Positions 17,165 through 26,202 of a DNA stretch of 45,824 nucleotides are shown here, in pieces. The DNA comes from an uncultured Bacteroidales bacterium. Lineage in GTDB: Bacteria; Bacteroidota; Bacteroidia; Bacteroidales; F082. Under the pieces are notes generated by a model. That model was not told the DNA's origin and did no database searches. It worked only from the letters and a program-made list of their open reading frames with translations. The DNA lies in the NCBI GenBank assembly GCA_900318085.1, contig ONJF01000048.1:1-45824 (forward strand), written 5' to 3'. Numbering within the stretch: the first letter of the stretch is position 1; the number at the start of each line of letters is the position of its first letter. Both the position numbers and the translations under genes were made by a program.

Positions 17165-18010
17165 TTATCCGTAATTTTCAATCAAATATTTCACAAAGTT
17201 CATGTCGTTGAAGTTGACTGTGCCTGTGTCGTGCTGGTTCATTGTTGCAATTTGGGCCATGTCATCGTCGGTGAGGGCAAAGTCGAAGATGTCGAGGTTT
17301 TGCTGCATACGCTCCTTGTGGGTGGACTTGGGGATGGCCACGATGCCGCGCTGCGTGAGCCAACGGAGGGCCACCTGCGAGGCGGTCTTGCCGTACTTTG
17401 CACCAATGCCGGCCAGCAGGTCGCTCTTGATGATGCCGTCCACACCTTGTCCGCCCAGCGGTCCCCATGCCATCATCTTGGTGCCGAACTCGTTGAGCGT
17501 AGGCTCGATTTCGCGTTGCTGAATCATCGCGTTGCACTGCAGTTGGTTCACCATCGGCTTCATATCCACATAGTGGGCGAAGTCGAAGAAACGGGCTTGT
17601 TGGAAGTTGCTCACGCCGATGGCGCGCACTTTGCCGTCGCGGTAGGCGTCCTCCATTGCACGCCAGGTGCCGAACACATCGCCGTATGCCTGGTGTATGA
17701 GTAGCAAGTCGATGTAGTCCGTTTTCAGCTTGCGCAGGCTCTCGTCGATGCTGCGGGCGGCCTTCTCTTCGCCGTTGTTGCTGATCCATACCTTGGTGAC
17801 GAGGAACAGGTCCTCGCGCTTGATGCCCGACTTGGCGACGGCCTCGCCCACGCCTTCCTCGTTGAAATAGGCTTGTGCGGTATCAATTAAGCGATAGCCC
17901 ACACTCAATGCATCGCTCACGCAACGCTCCGCCTCTTGTGGAGGCACTTGGAACACGCCGTAGCCCAAAACCGGCATCTCAACGCCGTTGTATAGTTTGA
18001 TGTTTTGCAT
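17165..18010 (-). CDS. Aldo/keto reductase
   Basis: 281 residues, cytoplasmic NADPH-dependent aldehyde/ketone reductase with the (alpha/beta)8 fold. The catalytic tetrad is visible as Asp43 and Tyr48 (LIDTAQAYFNEEG), Lys73 (VTKVW) and His106 (LLLIHQAYGD). The signatures IGVSNFQQARF and IPKSTHKERMQQNLDIFDF (cofactor phosphate binding) are intact. First gene of the operon that continues with DUF362 and the CMD/cupin protein. Close to 2,5-diketogluconate reductase-type AKR5 enzymes, but substrate not predictable. Confidence 0.94.
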   Translation of the reverse strand: MQNIKLYNGVEMPVLGYGVFQVPPQEAERCVSDALSVGYRLIDTAQAYFNEEGVGEAVAKSGIKREDLFLVTKVWISNNGEEKAARSIDESLRKLKTDYIDLLLIHQAYGDVFGTWRAMEDAYRDGKVRAIGVSNFQQARFFDFAHYVDMKPMVNQLQCNAMIQQREIEPTLNEFGTKMMAWGPLGGQGVDGIIKSDLLAGIGAKYGKTASQVALRWLTQRGIVAIPKSTHKERMQQNLDIFDFALTDDDMAQIATMNQHDTGTVNFNDMNFVKYLIENYG

Positions 18011-18048
18011 AGTTTTGAAGTTTTTTGATTACTATATTTTTGACAATG

Positions 18049-18056
18049 CAAAACTA
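18049..18056 (-). promoter_or_regulatory. -7 box upstream of the aldo/keto reductase operon
   Basis: TAGTTTTG on the minus strand (18056-18049), 38 bp before the start codon at 18010. The -33 box is poor, so the promoter may need an activator. Confidence 0.45.
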
Positions 18057-18155
18057 CAACCATCATTCATCATGGCTGTTATGGATTTTTCGGGAAAAGT
18101 TTCACATTTTGCGGATAATTTGAATAATCCACAGCCAAAATACAAACTTCACGGT

Positions 18156-20414
18156 TTAGAAAAATCTCGAATAAGGCAATGACTGGATATAGTGCTCCAT
18201 AAATTCAAAGTCTGGTGTTCCGTCTGCTTTTGCAGGTAAGACTATTTCAGATTGCTCCATCAATTCCTTGGTCCACTTGTTGTTAAAGGCATATTTCACG
18301 CTTTCGTTCTTGATGACCGTGGCGATGAAAATGGCAATATAGGGCGTAATCTGGAATTTAGGCATCAACACATTCACATCATCTGTAGCCCAGTAGGGTT
18401 CGTCTTGATAGAATGCTTCGCCAATGGAGCCATTGTAGCAAACCGAAATGGTACGAGCCTGACAGAGTTGGTCGTCGTTGCCTATATGGTTGGTAATACC
18501 ATTGTTGAAGGCAGATGCACCCACATAGTTGATGCGTCCATCACGTTGGTCAGCTTTGGTCAGGCGACTACCTTTTGCAATGGTAAAGAGGCCTTCTTTG
18601 CCTCCAATGCGGAAACTTTTCCAATGGTCGGTATTGAGCGGAATCTCGTTTTCCTTGACAGACTCAAAAAATGGTTCGTACTCTTCGGCCAAAGGAGTGC
18701 CATATAACATGTGATCCTTGGCGTTTTCGAAAAACTGCTGTTCCTCAATTTCTTGCTTAAACAGAGCGTATGCTAATGTGCGCTTCATAAAATCGGCACG
18801 AGTGGGCATCGGCACTTCAATATCCTCTTGATAGCTCAGATGTTCATCGGGGCTTATCCATTTGATAGTGTCGCTACCTGCCTGTTTGTGGACAATGTCC
18901 ACCCACTGTTGCTCAATAGCTTCCCACCGACCACGAATGTCATGACGGCCTTGGTTCTTGATGGTCTCCAAACCGTCCTCGGCCATATAGCAGGTGAAAA
19001 TTTCCTGCTTGCGTTGGGGTGTGCCAACCATAAACATAAAGATACTTGTGGTAACCCCTGAAAAGATTTCTTTGGGCAATTTGATAATCTTTGTCAGTCT
19101 GTGGAATTGCATCCAACGGCGCACACGCCCACGAGCTTTTTCAAGCTTGTTATCGGGAAGAATGAACGCACACACTGTTCCCGCAGGCACATTGAAAAGC
19201 ACATTCTCCACAATATCCAAACATCCATATTTGTTCTCGAATGGCGGATTCATCAGCACTCTTGTGATAGGTTTGTCGCGCATCCACCATCCAGCATCCA
19301 CCGAACGGCTGTCCATGTGTTCCAGATTGGTCTTCCCGTCCTTGTGTATCAACATATTGGCACAGGCTAATGCGAATATTTCACGGTCGAATTCGATACC
19401 GTAAAGTTGTGTTTGGGCAATCTCTCGGGCTTCTTGGGTGCGGACACCACCAGCCTCCTTGATCATATTGCACATTGCTTTCACAAGAAAAGCACCACTG
19501 CCACAAGCCGCATCAAGCACAGTGTCTTGTTTTGTCGTATCGGTAATCTGATACATGAAGGATGTGATGTGATCAGGAGTGAACACTTGTCCTGACTCCG
19601 ATTTGGCTTTATAGCGGTTAAACTCGTTGAAGAAAATGGCCATCACGTCCTCACCATTCCAAAAATCAGAATTGATGTTGTCAGAAATCTTTGAAACATC
19701 TTCAATGAACTGATTGATAGCATCTTGTTTGCATTGTGTGTTCAGTTTGATTTCTGAAAAAACGTCTATCAATATTTGAAGTTTCTGGTTCTTTGCCAAA
19801 TCCTCCGACAAAGAACTCTCCAAGGTTTCACGAATGGCAGTGGTAAACAACCTAAAAGACATGCCTTTCACCAACACGGCACCATAACGTTTGGCCACCA
19901 ATGCACAAGCGGTGAATATCATTCGGTGATAGAGGTTCTTGATGAGGAAATCGAAATGCAATGTGTCATTGATGCTGTGTGTCAGTGAATAAATGAGCAT
20001 TTTGTTGATGCGGTTGGTGGAGAACAGCCCCAAATAGTGTTCCTTGTCCATCAACTCGTTCTCTCCTTCAACCAACTCGCCATCTTTATAAACCTCTAAC
20101 TCGTACCCGTTGTAAAGTAACCCAACTACCTGTTTGTATCGGGTTTGAACTATACGAATGTTTTTCTGTAGTTCTTCACGCTCCTTTTCGCCCAACTTGA
20201 TGTTACTGCCTTTAACTTCAAGGATAAGAGCAGGATAGTGTGTTTCGTTTGGCAAATACCATCCGTCAGGACGATCCTTTACTCCCCGAAAGCCCAATTG
20301 ATTGAACGAAGTAAGTTGACCGACACCTGCTTGTGCAGATTCCGTTTCTTCCAAATGGAGCTTCGTCCGAGCTAAGTCGCGAACCTGATCTTCCGTATAA
20401 GCAGCATTTGCCAT
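18156..20414 (-). CDS. Single-chain restriction-modification enzyme (type IIG/BcgI-like, HsdM-like core)
   Basis: 752 residues. N-terminal PD-(D/E)XK-type nuclease signature: Pro49-Asp50, then LILEVKGS with Glu66 and Lys68. The central N6-adenine methyltransferase domain carries VFTPDHITSFM, motif I DAACGSGAF (301-309) and catalytic NPPF (389-392). The C-terminal ~180 residues (FRIGGKEGLFTIAKGSRL...) look like one target-recognition domain of HsdS type. So cleavage, methylation and recognition are in one chain, as in type IIG or the BcgI A subunit; no separate S gene lies beside it. Start at ATG 20414 is supported by the -7 box at 20451-20444. The gene is intact, flanked by an AKR operon and an AraC gene that look unrelated, so it is probably an acquired cassette. 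Confidence 0.88.
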   Translation of the reverse strand: MANAAYTEDQVRDLARTKLHLEETESAQAGVGQLTSFNQLGFRGVKDRPDGWYLPNETHYPALILEVKGSNIKLGEKEREELQKNIRIVQTRYKQVVGLLYNGYELEVYKDGELVEGENELMDKEHYLGLFSTNRINKMLIYSLTHSINDTLHFDFLIKNLYHRMIFTACALVAKRYGAVLVKGMSFRLFTTAIRETLESSLSEDLAKNQKLQILIDVFSEIKLNTQCKQDAINQFIEDVSKISDNINSDFWNGEDVMAIFFNEFNRYKAKSESGQVFTPDHITSFMYQITDTTKQDTVLDAACGSGAFLVKAMCNMIKEAGGVRTQEAREIAQTQLYGIEFDREIFALACANMLIHKDGKTNLEHMDSRSVDAGWWMRDKPITRVLMNPPFENKYGCLDIVENVLFNVPAGTVCAFILPDNKLEKARGRVRRWMQFHRLTKIIKLPKEIFSGVTTSIFMFMVGTPQRKQEIFTCYMAEDGLETIKNQGRHDIRGRWEAIEQQWVDIVHKQAGSDTIKWISPDEHLSYQEDIEVPMPTRADFMKRTLAYALFKQEIEEQQFFENAKDHMLYGTPLAEEYEPFFESVKENEIPLNTDHWKSFRIGGKEGLFTIAKGSRLTKADQRDGRINYVGASAFNNGITNHIGNDDQLCQARTISVCYNGSIGEAFYQDEPYWATDDVNVLMPKFQITPYIAIFIATVIKNESVKYAFNNKWTKELMEQSEIVLPAKADGTPDFEFMEHYIQSLPYSRFF

Positions 20415-20443
20415 ATTCGAATAATTCTACTTTTTTAACCTTG

Positions 20444-20451
20444 CAAAAGTA
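20444..20451 (-). promoter_or_regulatory. -7 box of the restriction-modification gene
   Basis: TACTTTTG on the minus strand (20451-20444), 29 bp before the ATG at 20414. Upstream TTG triplets exist, but none at the ideal 19-20 nt. Confidence 0.5.
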
Positions 20452-20498
20452 GTATTTTTTTCACAACAATAGATGTTTGGGAAAAAAACGATTCAAGT

Positions 20499-21308
20499 TC
20501 ACTCCCTAAACGAACTCGGCGAAGCCCCGAGATTGTTCTGGACGTAGCGCGAGAAGTGGCTGAGGGAGGCGAAGTTGAAGCGGTCGGCGATGTCGGTAAG
20601 CGTGAGGCTTCGGTCTTTGAGCAGGTGCGAGAGTTCCATGGCGGCGTAACGGTTGATCCAGTAGTTGGCTGACTGGCCGCTGACGCGCTTACAGATTTCC
20701 GAGAGGTACTTGGGCGTGACGCACAGCTCGCTGGCGTACCATGCCACATCGCGATGCTCGCGGTAGTCGCTGCGCTCCAGCATCGCCACGAAGCGGTCCA
20801 TCACCGATGCAGTCTGTGCCGACAGATCCGCCTCGCCGTAGATGCGCGAGTGGAACTCGAAGAAGTCGATAAATAGCATCTGAAGCACGGCAATCATCTC
20901 GTCGCCGTGAAAATACTTGTGCGGATGCCTCATGCGACGGAACACCTCATCGAAGTCGCGTTCGCAAAGCTGTTGTTCCTCCTCGTTGAGATGCATGATG
21001 GGGTCGATGTATAGCGACATACCGCCTCGTGTGCCGTAGTTGGAATGTGTGGCGCAGACGTTGATGAAGTCGAAATCCACATAGACAACGCTCACACGAA
21101 AGTCCGCCGAAGGCTTCATTCGCGTCACCTGCCGATTGGCTACCACAATCATGCAGTCGCCCTTCCGGAAGTGAAGCTGGCTGCCGCCGTACCACACCTC
21201 GCACTCGCCCACCGAGCAGTAGGCATGGGTGATATAGCTTTCCATACCCGCCTCCGCGATGCGATTAAGACTATTGTCGATGATGATATTTCGCTCGTTG
21301 AGTTCCAC
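20499..21308 (-). CDS. AraC-family transcriptional regulator
   Basis: 269 residues starting at GTG 21308 (MELNERNII); a downstream ATG (MESYITHAY) is an alternative, since a -7-like TAACTTTG lies only a few bases upstream of the GTG at 21320-21313. N-terminal cupin-like sensing domain (CSVGECEVWYGGSQLHFRKGD) and C-terminal double helix-turn-helix (WYASELCVTPKYLSEICKRV and LTDIADRFNFASLSHFSRYVQNNLGASPSSF). It is the only intact AraC regulator of the four AraC loci in this window. It follows the DUF5692 operon with a terminator between them, so its target is not obvious. Confidence 0.93.
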   Translation of the reverse strand: MELNERNIIIDNSLNRIAEAGMESYITHAYCSVGECEVWYGGSQLHFRKGDCMIVVANRQVTRMKPSADFRVSVVYVDFDFINVCATHSNYGTRGGMSLYIDPIMHLNEEEQQLCERDFDEVFRRMRHPHKYFHGDEMIAVLQMLFIDFFEFHSRIYGEADLSAQTASVMDRFVAMLERSDYREHRDVAWYASELCVTPKYLSEICKRVSGQSANYWINRYAAMELSHLLKDRSLTLTDIADRFNFASLSHFSRYVQNNLGASPSSFRE

Positions 21309-21321
21309 GATGCAAAGTTAT

Positions 21322-21362
21322 AAAAAATCCGCAATCCAAGACCGTGCCTGGATTGCGGATTT
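21322..21362 (-). terminator. Dispersed terminator palindrome, copy B
   Basis: AAAAAATCCGCAATCCAAG ... CTGGATTGCGGATTT, 19 bp downstream of the DUF5692 gene stop (minus strand). The best-matched copy: the arms ATCCGCAATCCA/TGGATTGCGGAT pair perfectly apart from loop bases. Confidence 0.85.
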
Positions 21363-21380
21363 GTTCACCAAGACCAATGC

Positions 21381-22484
21381 TTAATCTACATCGGCACGGG
21401 CAAGGGCGTCTTTATAGTATTTCTGGTTGACGAAGACGTCTTCCTTATAAGGATTGATGTGACGTTTCTTGGAAACCGAGATGATGTAGCCAAGAGCAAC
21501 GATGTTCACGATCAAAGCGAGTGCGCTGATTACCAACATCATGGTAGGATTGGCCGCCACGACGGAAGGATCTACCGTAGTGCCCACAACGCCGTCAACG
21601 GCAGCCTGGCCACCTGCGGCGTACAGCTTCTCAATGGTGGTGACACCTTCGGGATAGAGAACGGGAAGCGTAGCCCAGCTGAACCATTGACGACCGTCTT
21701 TGAAGGTCTCCTGGAAGAGCGGGAACACCTGTGCGAACATGCACCAGATGGCCAAGGTATTGGCACGGTTCTGGATCCAGCCACCACGGTTCCACAGCAA
21801 AGCAGCCACCGTAGGAGCAAGCAGCAGGGCGACACCGCAGTACCAGCTGTGCGTCGGCAAGCAGTTGTAGGTGTAGGCAAAGTTCCAGATGTCGTAGATC
21901 ACAATATACACCCAGGTCATGTCGGCCCAGATCATGTCTTTCTTGTCCTTAGAGGCGTACACATTCCACCAAGCAGTCATACAAAAGATGTTGAACAAAC
22001 CGGCAACACCATTAAAGACATTGTGCCAGCCACCGTATTGCCAAACGCCTTCGGAGGTAAGCCACCACTTGTTCCATCCCATCACAGCGCTCTCGAAGTC
22101 GGAGACGCATGCAATCAGGATGTTGATGGCCACGATGATGAACGGGAACGGCTTGAACCAATGCTTGGCACCGATACCCCATTTGTACTTGATCATCATA
22201 AAGCCGATACATCCGGCTGTGGCTGCATAAAGCTTGGCGTAGTGGAACCATCCCTGCATGTAGACATGGGTCTGGTTTTCCAACGCCCACTGTGCTCCGC
22301 TGCGGACGCCAAGCCAGATGGCGAGAAAGTAGGCTGTCAAAGCAACGGGAACAACCAAAAATGTAAAGATACCGCCGAATTTGGTGCGACGGGCAAACTC
22401 GTTAAGTAAGATTAGGCCTGCGAGGACAACGAGCATCATTCCCCACTGAGGCAGCGCATTAGCGCCATAAACTTGGAAAAACAT
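21381..22484 (-). CDS. DUF5692-family polytopic membrane protein
   Basis: 367 residues with about nine or ten hydrophobic helices (for example WGMMLVVLAGLILLNEFA, IFTFLVVPVALTAYFLAIWL, FPFIIVAINILIACV and TMMLVISALALIVNIVALGY). It is rich in Trp and His between helices (KHWFKPFPF, WNKWWLTSEGVWQYGGWHNVF, LPTHSWYCG). Last gene of the hypB-oxidoreductase-hypA-membrane operon, 33 bp after the 114-residue membrane gene. Function unknown. The neighbours suggest a membrane partner of a redox or nickel-dependent process, possibly a transporter or quinone/cation-binding subunit; that is inference from context. Confidence 0.8.
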   Translation of the reverse strand: MFFQVYGANALPQWGMMLVVLAGLILLNEFARRTKFGGIFTFLVVPVALTAYFLAIWLGVRSGAQWALENQTHVYMQGWFHYAKLYAATAGCIGFMMIKYKWGIGAKHWFKPFPFIIVAINILIACVSDFESAVMGWNKWWLTSEGVWQYGGWHNVFNGVAGLFNIFCMTAWWNVYASKDKKDMIWADMTWVYIVIYDIWNFAYTYNCLPTHSWYCGVALLLAPTVAALLWNRGGWIQNRANTLAIWCMFAQVFPLFQETFKDGRQWFSWATLPVLYPEGVTTIEKLYAAGGQAAVDGVVGTTVDPSVVAANPTMMLVISALALIVNIVALGYIISVSKKRHINPYKEDVFVNQKYYKDALARADVD

Positions 22485-22517
22485 AATAATTTGATTTTAG
22501 GATTCAGAAGTAAGGAA

Positions 22518-22862
22518 TTATTGGGCGACAGGGGCTTTTTTGCGTTCTTTTAAGAAAGCGTAAACAGCCCATATCGCAGTGATGACGAGCGACATCGGGA
22601 CGCCTACGGTGAGCATCTCGCGAAGCATGACGGCACCGCCTCCTGCATTCTCAAGTGCGGTGAAGAACGGGAAACGCCAAGTGAGTTCGCCGTTGATGAT
22701 ATGGTCCACGACCAACATCACCGAACCGCCCCAAAGCATCTTCTCCAAAGCTGGCAGATGACGTGCAAAGGCAGAATGATTGCTTCGGTTGTTTTTTTCA
22801 TTGGATTTGCGAATGGCACTCGTGACCACCGCTTGTGCTAAAGGTACTACAAAACAAGACAT
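22518..22862 (-). CDS. Small membrane protein, partner of DUF5692
   Basis: 114 residues with two or three hydrophobic segments: MSCFVVPLAQAVVTSAI, MLWGGSVMLVVDHIING and VPMSLVITAIWAVYAFL. A short basic loop (RKSNEKNNRS) follows the first. Unknown family to me, though a small partner protein in front of DUF5692 fits a two-subunit membrane complex. The adjoining upstream bases 22878-22902 are a run of TTTTGAA-type repeats. Confidence 0.7.
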   Translation of the reverse strand: MSCFVVPLAQAVVTSAIRKSNEKNNRSNHSAFARHLPALEKMLWGGSVMLVVDHIINGELTWRFPFFTALENAGGGAVMLREMLTVGVPMSLVITAIWAVYAFLKERKKAPVAQ

Positions 22863-22907
22863 ATACTTGATTATTTAAATTTTGAATTTTGAATTTTGAA
22901 TCTTTAA

Positions 22908-23249
22908 TTACACAACAATGCTGTTGATTTCCACTTCATTGCCTCGAAGTAGCCAGGTGTTGTTGCTGTTGCAATGTGGACAAGTCTTGCCGAACTTAAC
23001 GGTCTCGTATTCCTTCTTGCAGTTGTCACAATAAGTCACCGCTGGGATGGTGTTAATCTTCAACTCACATCCTTTGAGCATCTCTTCCTTGTCAGCCGCC
23101 CAACGCCAACAGTCGGTGAGCAGATGGGGCACCACGGTCGACACCTCGCCGATGTCCATCACCACGCTGGAGACATGATCCACATGATTCTCCTCCGCCA
23201 CTGCTTTGACGTCCTTGATAATATAAAATACGACTCCGAGTTCGTGCAC
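22908..23249 (-). CDS. hypA: Hydrogenase/urease nickel incorporation protein HypA
   Basis: 113 residues from GTG 23249 (MHELGVVFYI), the standard HypA start. His2 with Glu3 forms the nickel site of the family and the zinc site is YCDNC...CPHCNS. HypA hands Ni2+ to the large subunit of [NiFe] hydrogenase with HypB. Longer upstream frame on the same strand is shadow sequence. It follows the oxidoreductase gene by 37 bp, in which TTGATAATTGA-type repeats occur (23251-23290). No hypC, hypD, hypE, hypF or hydrogenase gene is in the window, so the client may be elsewhere or may not be a hydrogenase. Confidence 0.95.
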   Translation of the reverse strand: MHELGVVFYIIKDVKAVAEENHVDHVSSVVMDIGEVSTVVPHLLTDCWRWAADKEEMLKGCELKINTIPAVTYCDNCKKEYETVKFGKTCPHCNSNNTWLLRGNEVEINSIVV

Positions 23250-23286
23250 TGTTGAGAATTGATAATTGAGAATTGATAATTGATAA

Positions 23287-26112
23287 TTATTTCTTGCCGA
23301 AGATGATTTTTCCGGTGCGTTTGAGCATATAAGGCAGGATGCCACCGAACTTGTCCTCTGAGGTGCGCATGATGCTGGCATCGGGATTGTCGCGGAAGAG
23401 GTGGATGGCGTCGAAGCCGCACTTGGTGGTACAGATGCCACAGCCGATGCAACGGTTCTCATCGACCACCGATGCGCCGCACGAGAGGCAGCGGGCTGTC
23501 TCTTTTCGTACCTGCTCCTCGGTGAGGGTGACCATATATTCGCTGAAAGGATTCTCGTTGGCTTTATGGCCTTCCACTTGACGCGAACTGTTGTCGTATG
23601 ATTCCACGAGGATGTCGTCCTTGTCCAACTCAATGAAGTCGCGGCGGTTGCGACCGATAGTCATGTGTCCGTGTTGCACAAAGCGGTGCAGACTCTCTGC
23701 AGCCTCCTTACCAGCGGCAATGGCATCGATGGCGAACTTTGGACCCGTGAAGACATCGCCGCCCACGAAGATATCCTCCTCTGCAGTCTGATAGGTTAGT
23801 TTGTCGGCAACGGGATACACGCCTCTGAAGAACTCTACCTTGGTATTCTTGAGCAGGTCTTTCAGAATGACGGTCTGTCCAATGGCGAAGATAACCATGT
23901 CGGCATCCAACGTAATCAGTTCATTCTCGTCGTATTGTGGGTTGAAACGATGCTCGGCATCATAGACCGAGGTGCATTTCTTGAAGACAATGCCACTGAC
24001 TTTGCCATCGCCAAGCACTTCCTTCGGTCCCCAACCTGGGTTGATGACCACGCCGTCTTCGCGAGCTTCTTTGCGCTCTTCAAGCGATGCCGGCATAATG
24101 TCTTCGGTCTCCAATGACAGCATTGTTACCGATGTCGCACCACTGCGTTTGGCCACACGTGCGGCATCGATGGCCACATTGCCGCCGCCAACGACTACTA
24201 CGTTGCCAGAAACCTTCACCTTGCCGCAGTTGGCGTCGTGCAGGAAGTCGATGGCGGTGATGGTACCGGGAAGTGTTTCACCCGAAATGCCGGGCAGTTT
24301 GCCTCCCTGGCAGCCGATAGCCACATAGAAGCCCTTGTAGCCTTGTTCGCGGAGTTGTTCTATGGTGATGTCTTTGCCGACCTCCACGCCCGTACGAATC
24401 TCCACGCCAATCTCGCGCATGATGTCGATTTCGGCCTTGATGACGTCTTTATCCAGTTTGTAGGAAGGGATGCCATAACGTAACATGCCGCCAGGCTCCT
24501 CGCTCTTCTCAAACACAGTGGGCTTGTAACCCATAGTGGCAAGATAATAGGCGCAGCTCAATCCTGCGGGACCGCCACCTATGATGGCAATCTTCTCCTC
24601 CCATTGTTCCTGAACATTCGAGCAGATATTCACCTCTGGCACAAAGCGTGTCTCAGCGTTGAGGTCTTGCTCGGCGATGAACTTCTTGACGGCATCGATG
24701 GCGATGGGCTGGTCGATGGTGCCACGGGTGCAGGCATCCTCGCAGCGGCGGTTGCACACGCGACCGCAGACGGCAGGGAAGGGGTTCTCGCGTTTGATGA
24801 GCTCCAAGGCTTCGGTATATTTGCCCTCGGCAGCTTTCTTCAGGTAGCCTTGTACGGCGATATGGGCAGGACAAGCGGTCTTGCACGGGGCCGTACCTGT
24901 CGGGTAGCAGTTGATGCGGTTCTTGTCGCGGTAGTCTTCCGTCCACTTTTGCGGCCCCCATTTCTTGGCATCAGGTAACTCCTGCTTGGGATAGGTCTGC
25001 TCGCCGTGTTTGGTGCATAGTTTCTGTCCCAAACGGACAGCACCTGCAGGGCAGTATTCCACGCAGCGACCACAAGCCACACAATTCTTCGGGTCAACAT
25101 GAGCCACATAGGCACTACGCGACATGTTCGGGGTGTTGAAAAGCTGTGATGTACGCAAAGCATTGCATATCTTTACATTACAATTACAAATGGCAAATAT
25201 CTTTCCTTCACCGTCAATGTTAGTGACTTGATGCACGAAGCCGTGGTCTTCGGCCTTCTTCAAGATGGCAATCGCCTCGTCGTAGGTGATAAAGTGGCCT
25301 CGGTTAGTCTCCACCAAATACTCGGCCATGTCGCCTACGCCGATACACCAGTCGCGGTAGTCGTCGGCACAGCCTTCATCGAGTTTTTTGCGTCCGTAGC
25401 GACAGCTGCAGATACCTACTGCCAGGTGGCCTTCATAACGCTTGAGCCAATAGGAGATATGCTCGATGTCGGCTGTCTCGTTCTCCATCGAGATGGCTTT
25501 TTCGACGGGGATCACATGCATTCCGATACCGCTACCGCCCATAGGTACCATTGGGGTAACCTTTTCCAGAGGCAAGAAGGTCATGCGTTCGAAAAACATG
25601 GCCAGTTCGGGGTGTTTGTCCATCAGCTTCACGTTCATGTTGGTATATTCTGCTGAACCTGGGACAAACATCGGCACCCAGTAGATGCGTGCGTCGCGTT
25701 CAAACGAAGTGCCAGCCACCGGTCCTTCCTTGGTGTATTTGTCGCCGTAGTCGTACTCCAACATGCCGAGATAGGCCAGCTTGTCCAGAAGTTCATCAAA
25801 TGACTTGTCGTCGGGGGTATAGTGTTTCTTGGCGTTCAACTCATGCAATTCGGCATAGCTGTGATGCTCTCTCACTTTGAAGAAGTTGCCAGGAAGCATA
25901 TCCAAGAGCAAATCCAACGAGGCCTCGCGGGTGGCAGCATCCATCTCGTCCTCGAAGATGCAGGCGAGACCCCAATATTCCGGGGCATCGGTGTCCATCT
26001 TGATTTTTCCGGGGATACGATCCGTGACGTGACGGACGAATTTCAACAGTTTCGGGTTCGGGTTTTTGTCGCCTTTGTGCTTGGGGACAAACTTGGTTGA
26101 CATTTCGGGCAT
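23287..26112 (-). CDS. Large iron-sulfur/FAD pyridine-nucleotide oxidoreductase (GltD/NfnL-like core)
   Basis: 941 residues, cytoplasmic. Order: an N-terminal ~330-residue region with Cys clusters (VGICSCRYG near 232, FAICNCNVKIC near 306); a 4Fe-4S ferredoxin motif CVACGRCVEYCPAG (344-357); a GltD-like Cys-rich domain (CKTACPAHIAVQGY at 410, CGRVCNRRCEDAC from 449); the FAD-binding AIIGGGPAGLSCAYYL (509-); NAD(P)-binding VVVVGGGNVAIDAARVA; and a C-terminal ferredoxin domain (CLSCGASV..., CIGCGICTTKC). So it can carry electrons between NAD(P)H, flavin and several Fe-S clusters, as in Nfn or glutamate synthase small subunits. It lies between hypB and hypA, the same strand and spacing as an operon. 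Specific partner unknown. Confidence 0.92.
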   Translation of the reverse strand: MPEMSTKFVPKHKGDKNPNPKLLKFVRHVTDRIPGKIKMDTDAPEYWGLACIFEDEMDAATREASLDLLLDMLPGNFFKVREHHSYAELHELNAKKHYTPDDKSFDELLDKLAYLGMLEYDYGDKYTKEGPVAGTSFERDARIYWVPMFVPGSAEYTNMNVKLMDKHPELAMFFERMTFLPLEKVTPMVPMGGSGIGMHVIPVEKAISMENETADIEHISYWLKRYEGHLAVGICSCRYGRKKLDEGCADDYRDWCIGVGDMAEYLVETNRGHFITYDEAIAILKKAEDHGFVHQVTNIDGEGKIFAICNCNVKICNALRTSQLFNTPNMSRSAYVAHVDPKNCVACGRCVEYCPAGAVRLGQKLCTKHGEQTYPKQELPDAKKWGPQKWTEDYRDKNRINCYPTGTAPCKTACPAHIAVQGYLKKAAEGKYTEALELIKRENPFPAVCGRVCNRRCEDACTRGTIDQPIAIDAVKKFIAEQDLNAETRFVPEVNICSNVQEQWEEKIAIIGGGPAGLSCAYYLATMGYKPTVFEKSEEPGGMLRYGIPSYKLDKDVIKAEIDIMREIGVEIRTGVEVGKDITIEQLREQGYKGFYVAIGCQGGKLPGISGETLPGTITAIDFLHDANCGKVKVSGNVVVVGGGNVAIDAARVAKRSGATSVTMLSLETEDIMPASLEERKEAREDGVVINPGWGPKEVLGDGKVSGIVFKKCTSVYDAEHRFNPQYDENELITLDADMVIFAIGQTVILKDLLKNTKVEFFRGVYPVADKLTYQTAEEDIFVGGDVFTGPKFAIDAIAAGKEAAESLHRFVQHGHMTIGRNRRDFIELDKDDILVESYDNSSRQVEGHKANENPFSEYMVTLTEEQVRKETARCLSCGASVVDENRCIGCGICTTKCGFDAIHLFRDNPDASIMRTSEDKFGGILPYMLKRTGKIIFGKK

Positions 26113-26163
26113 AATATAATTAGTTTGGAGTTATCAGTTTGCAGTTGTTCAGTTGTCGCTTCG

Positions 26164-26189
26164 CGTCATTGCGAGGAACGAAGCAATCC
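26164..26189. repeat. Intergenic repeat of the CGTCATTGCGAGGAACGAAG type
   Basis: The 26 bases beginning CGTCATTGCGAGGAACGAAG are an element I recognise as widely dispersed between genes in many bacterial genomes. Here it is a single partial copy between hypB and the oxidoreductase gene. Its function is unknown. The flanks contain two near-copies of TTATCAGTT. Confidence 0.6.
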
Positions 26190-26202
26190 AGTAAGACAAT
26201 TA

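Noticed and set aside
22908-23633. Long 241-codon version of hypA
   Set aside because: The extra N-terminal 128 residues lie antiparallel in frame shadow of the oxidoreductase gene; HypA must begin at MHELG, GTG 23249.
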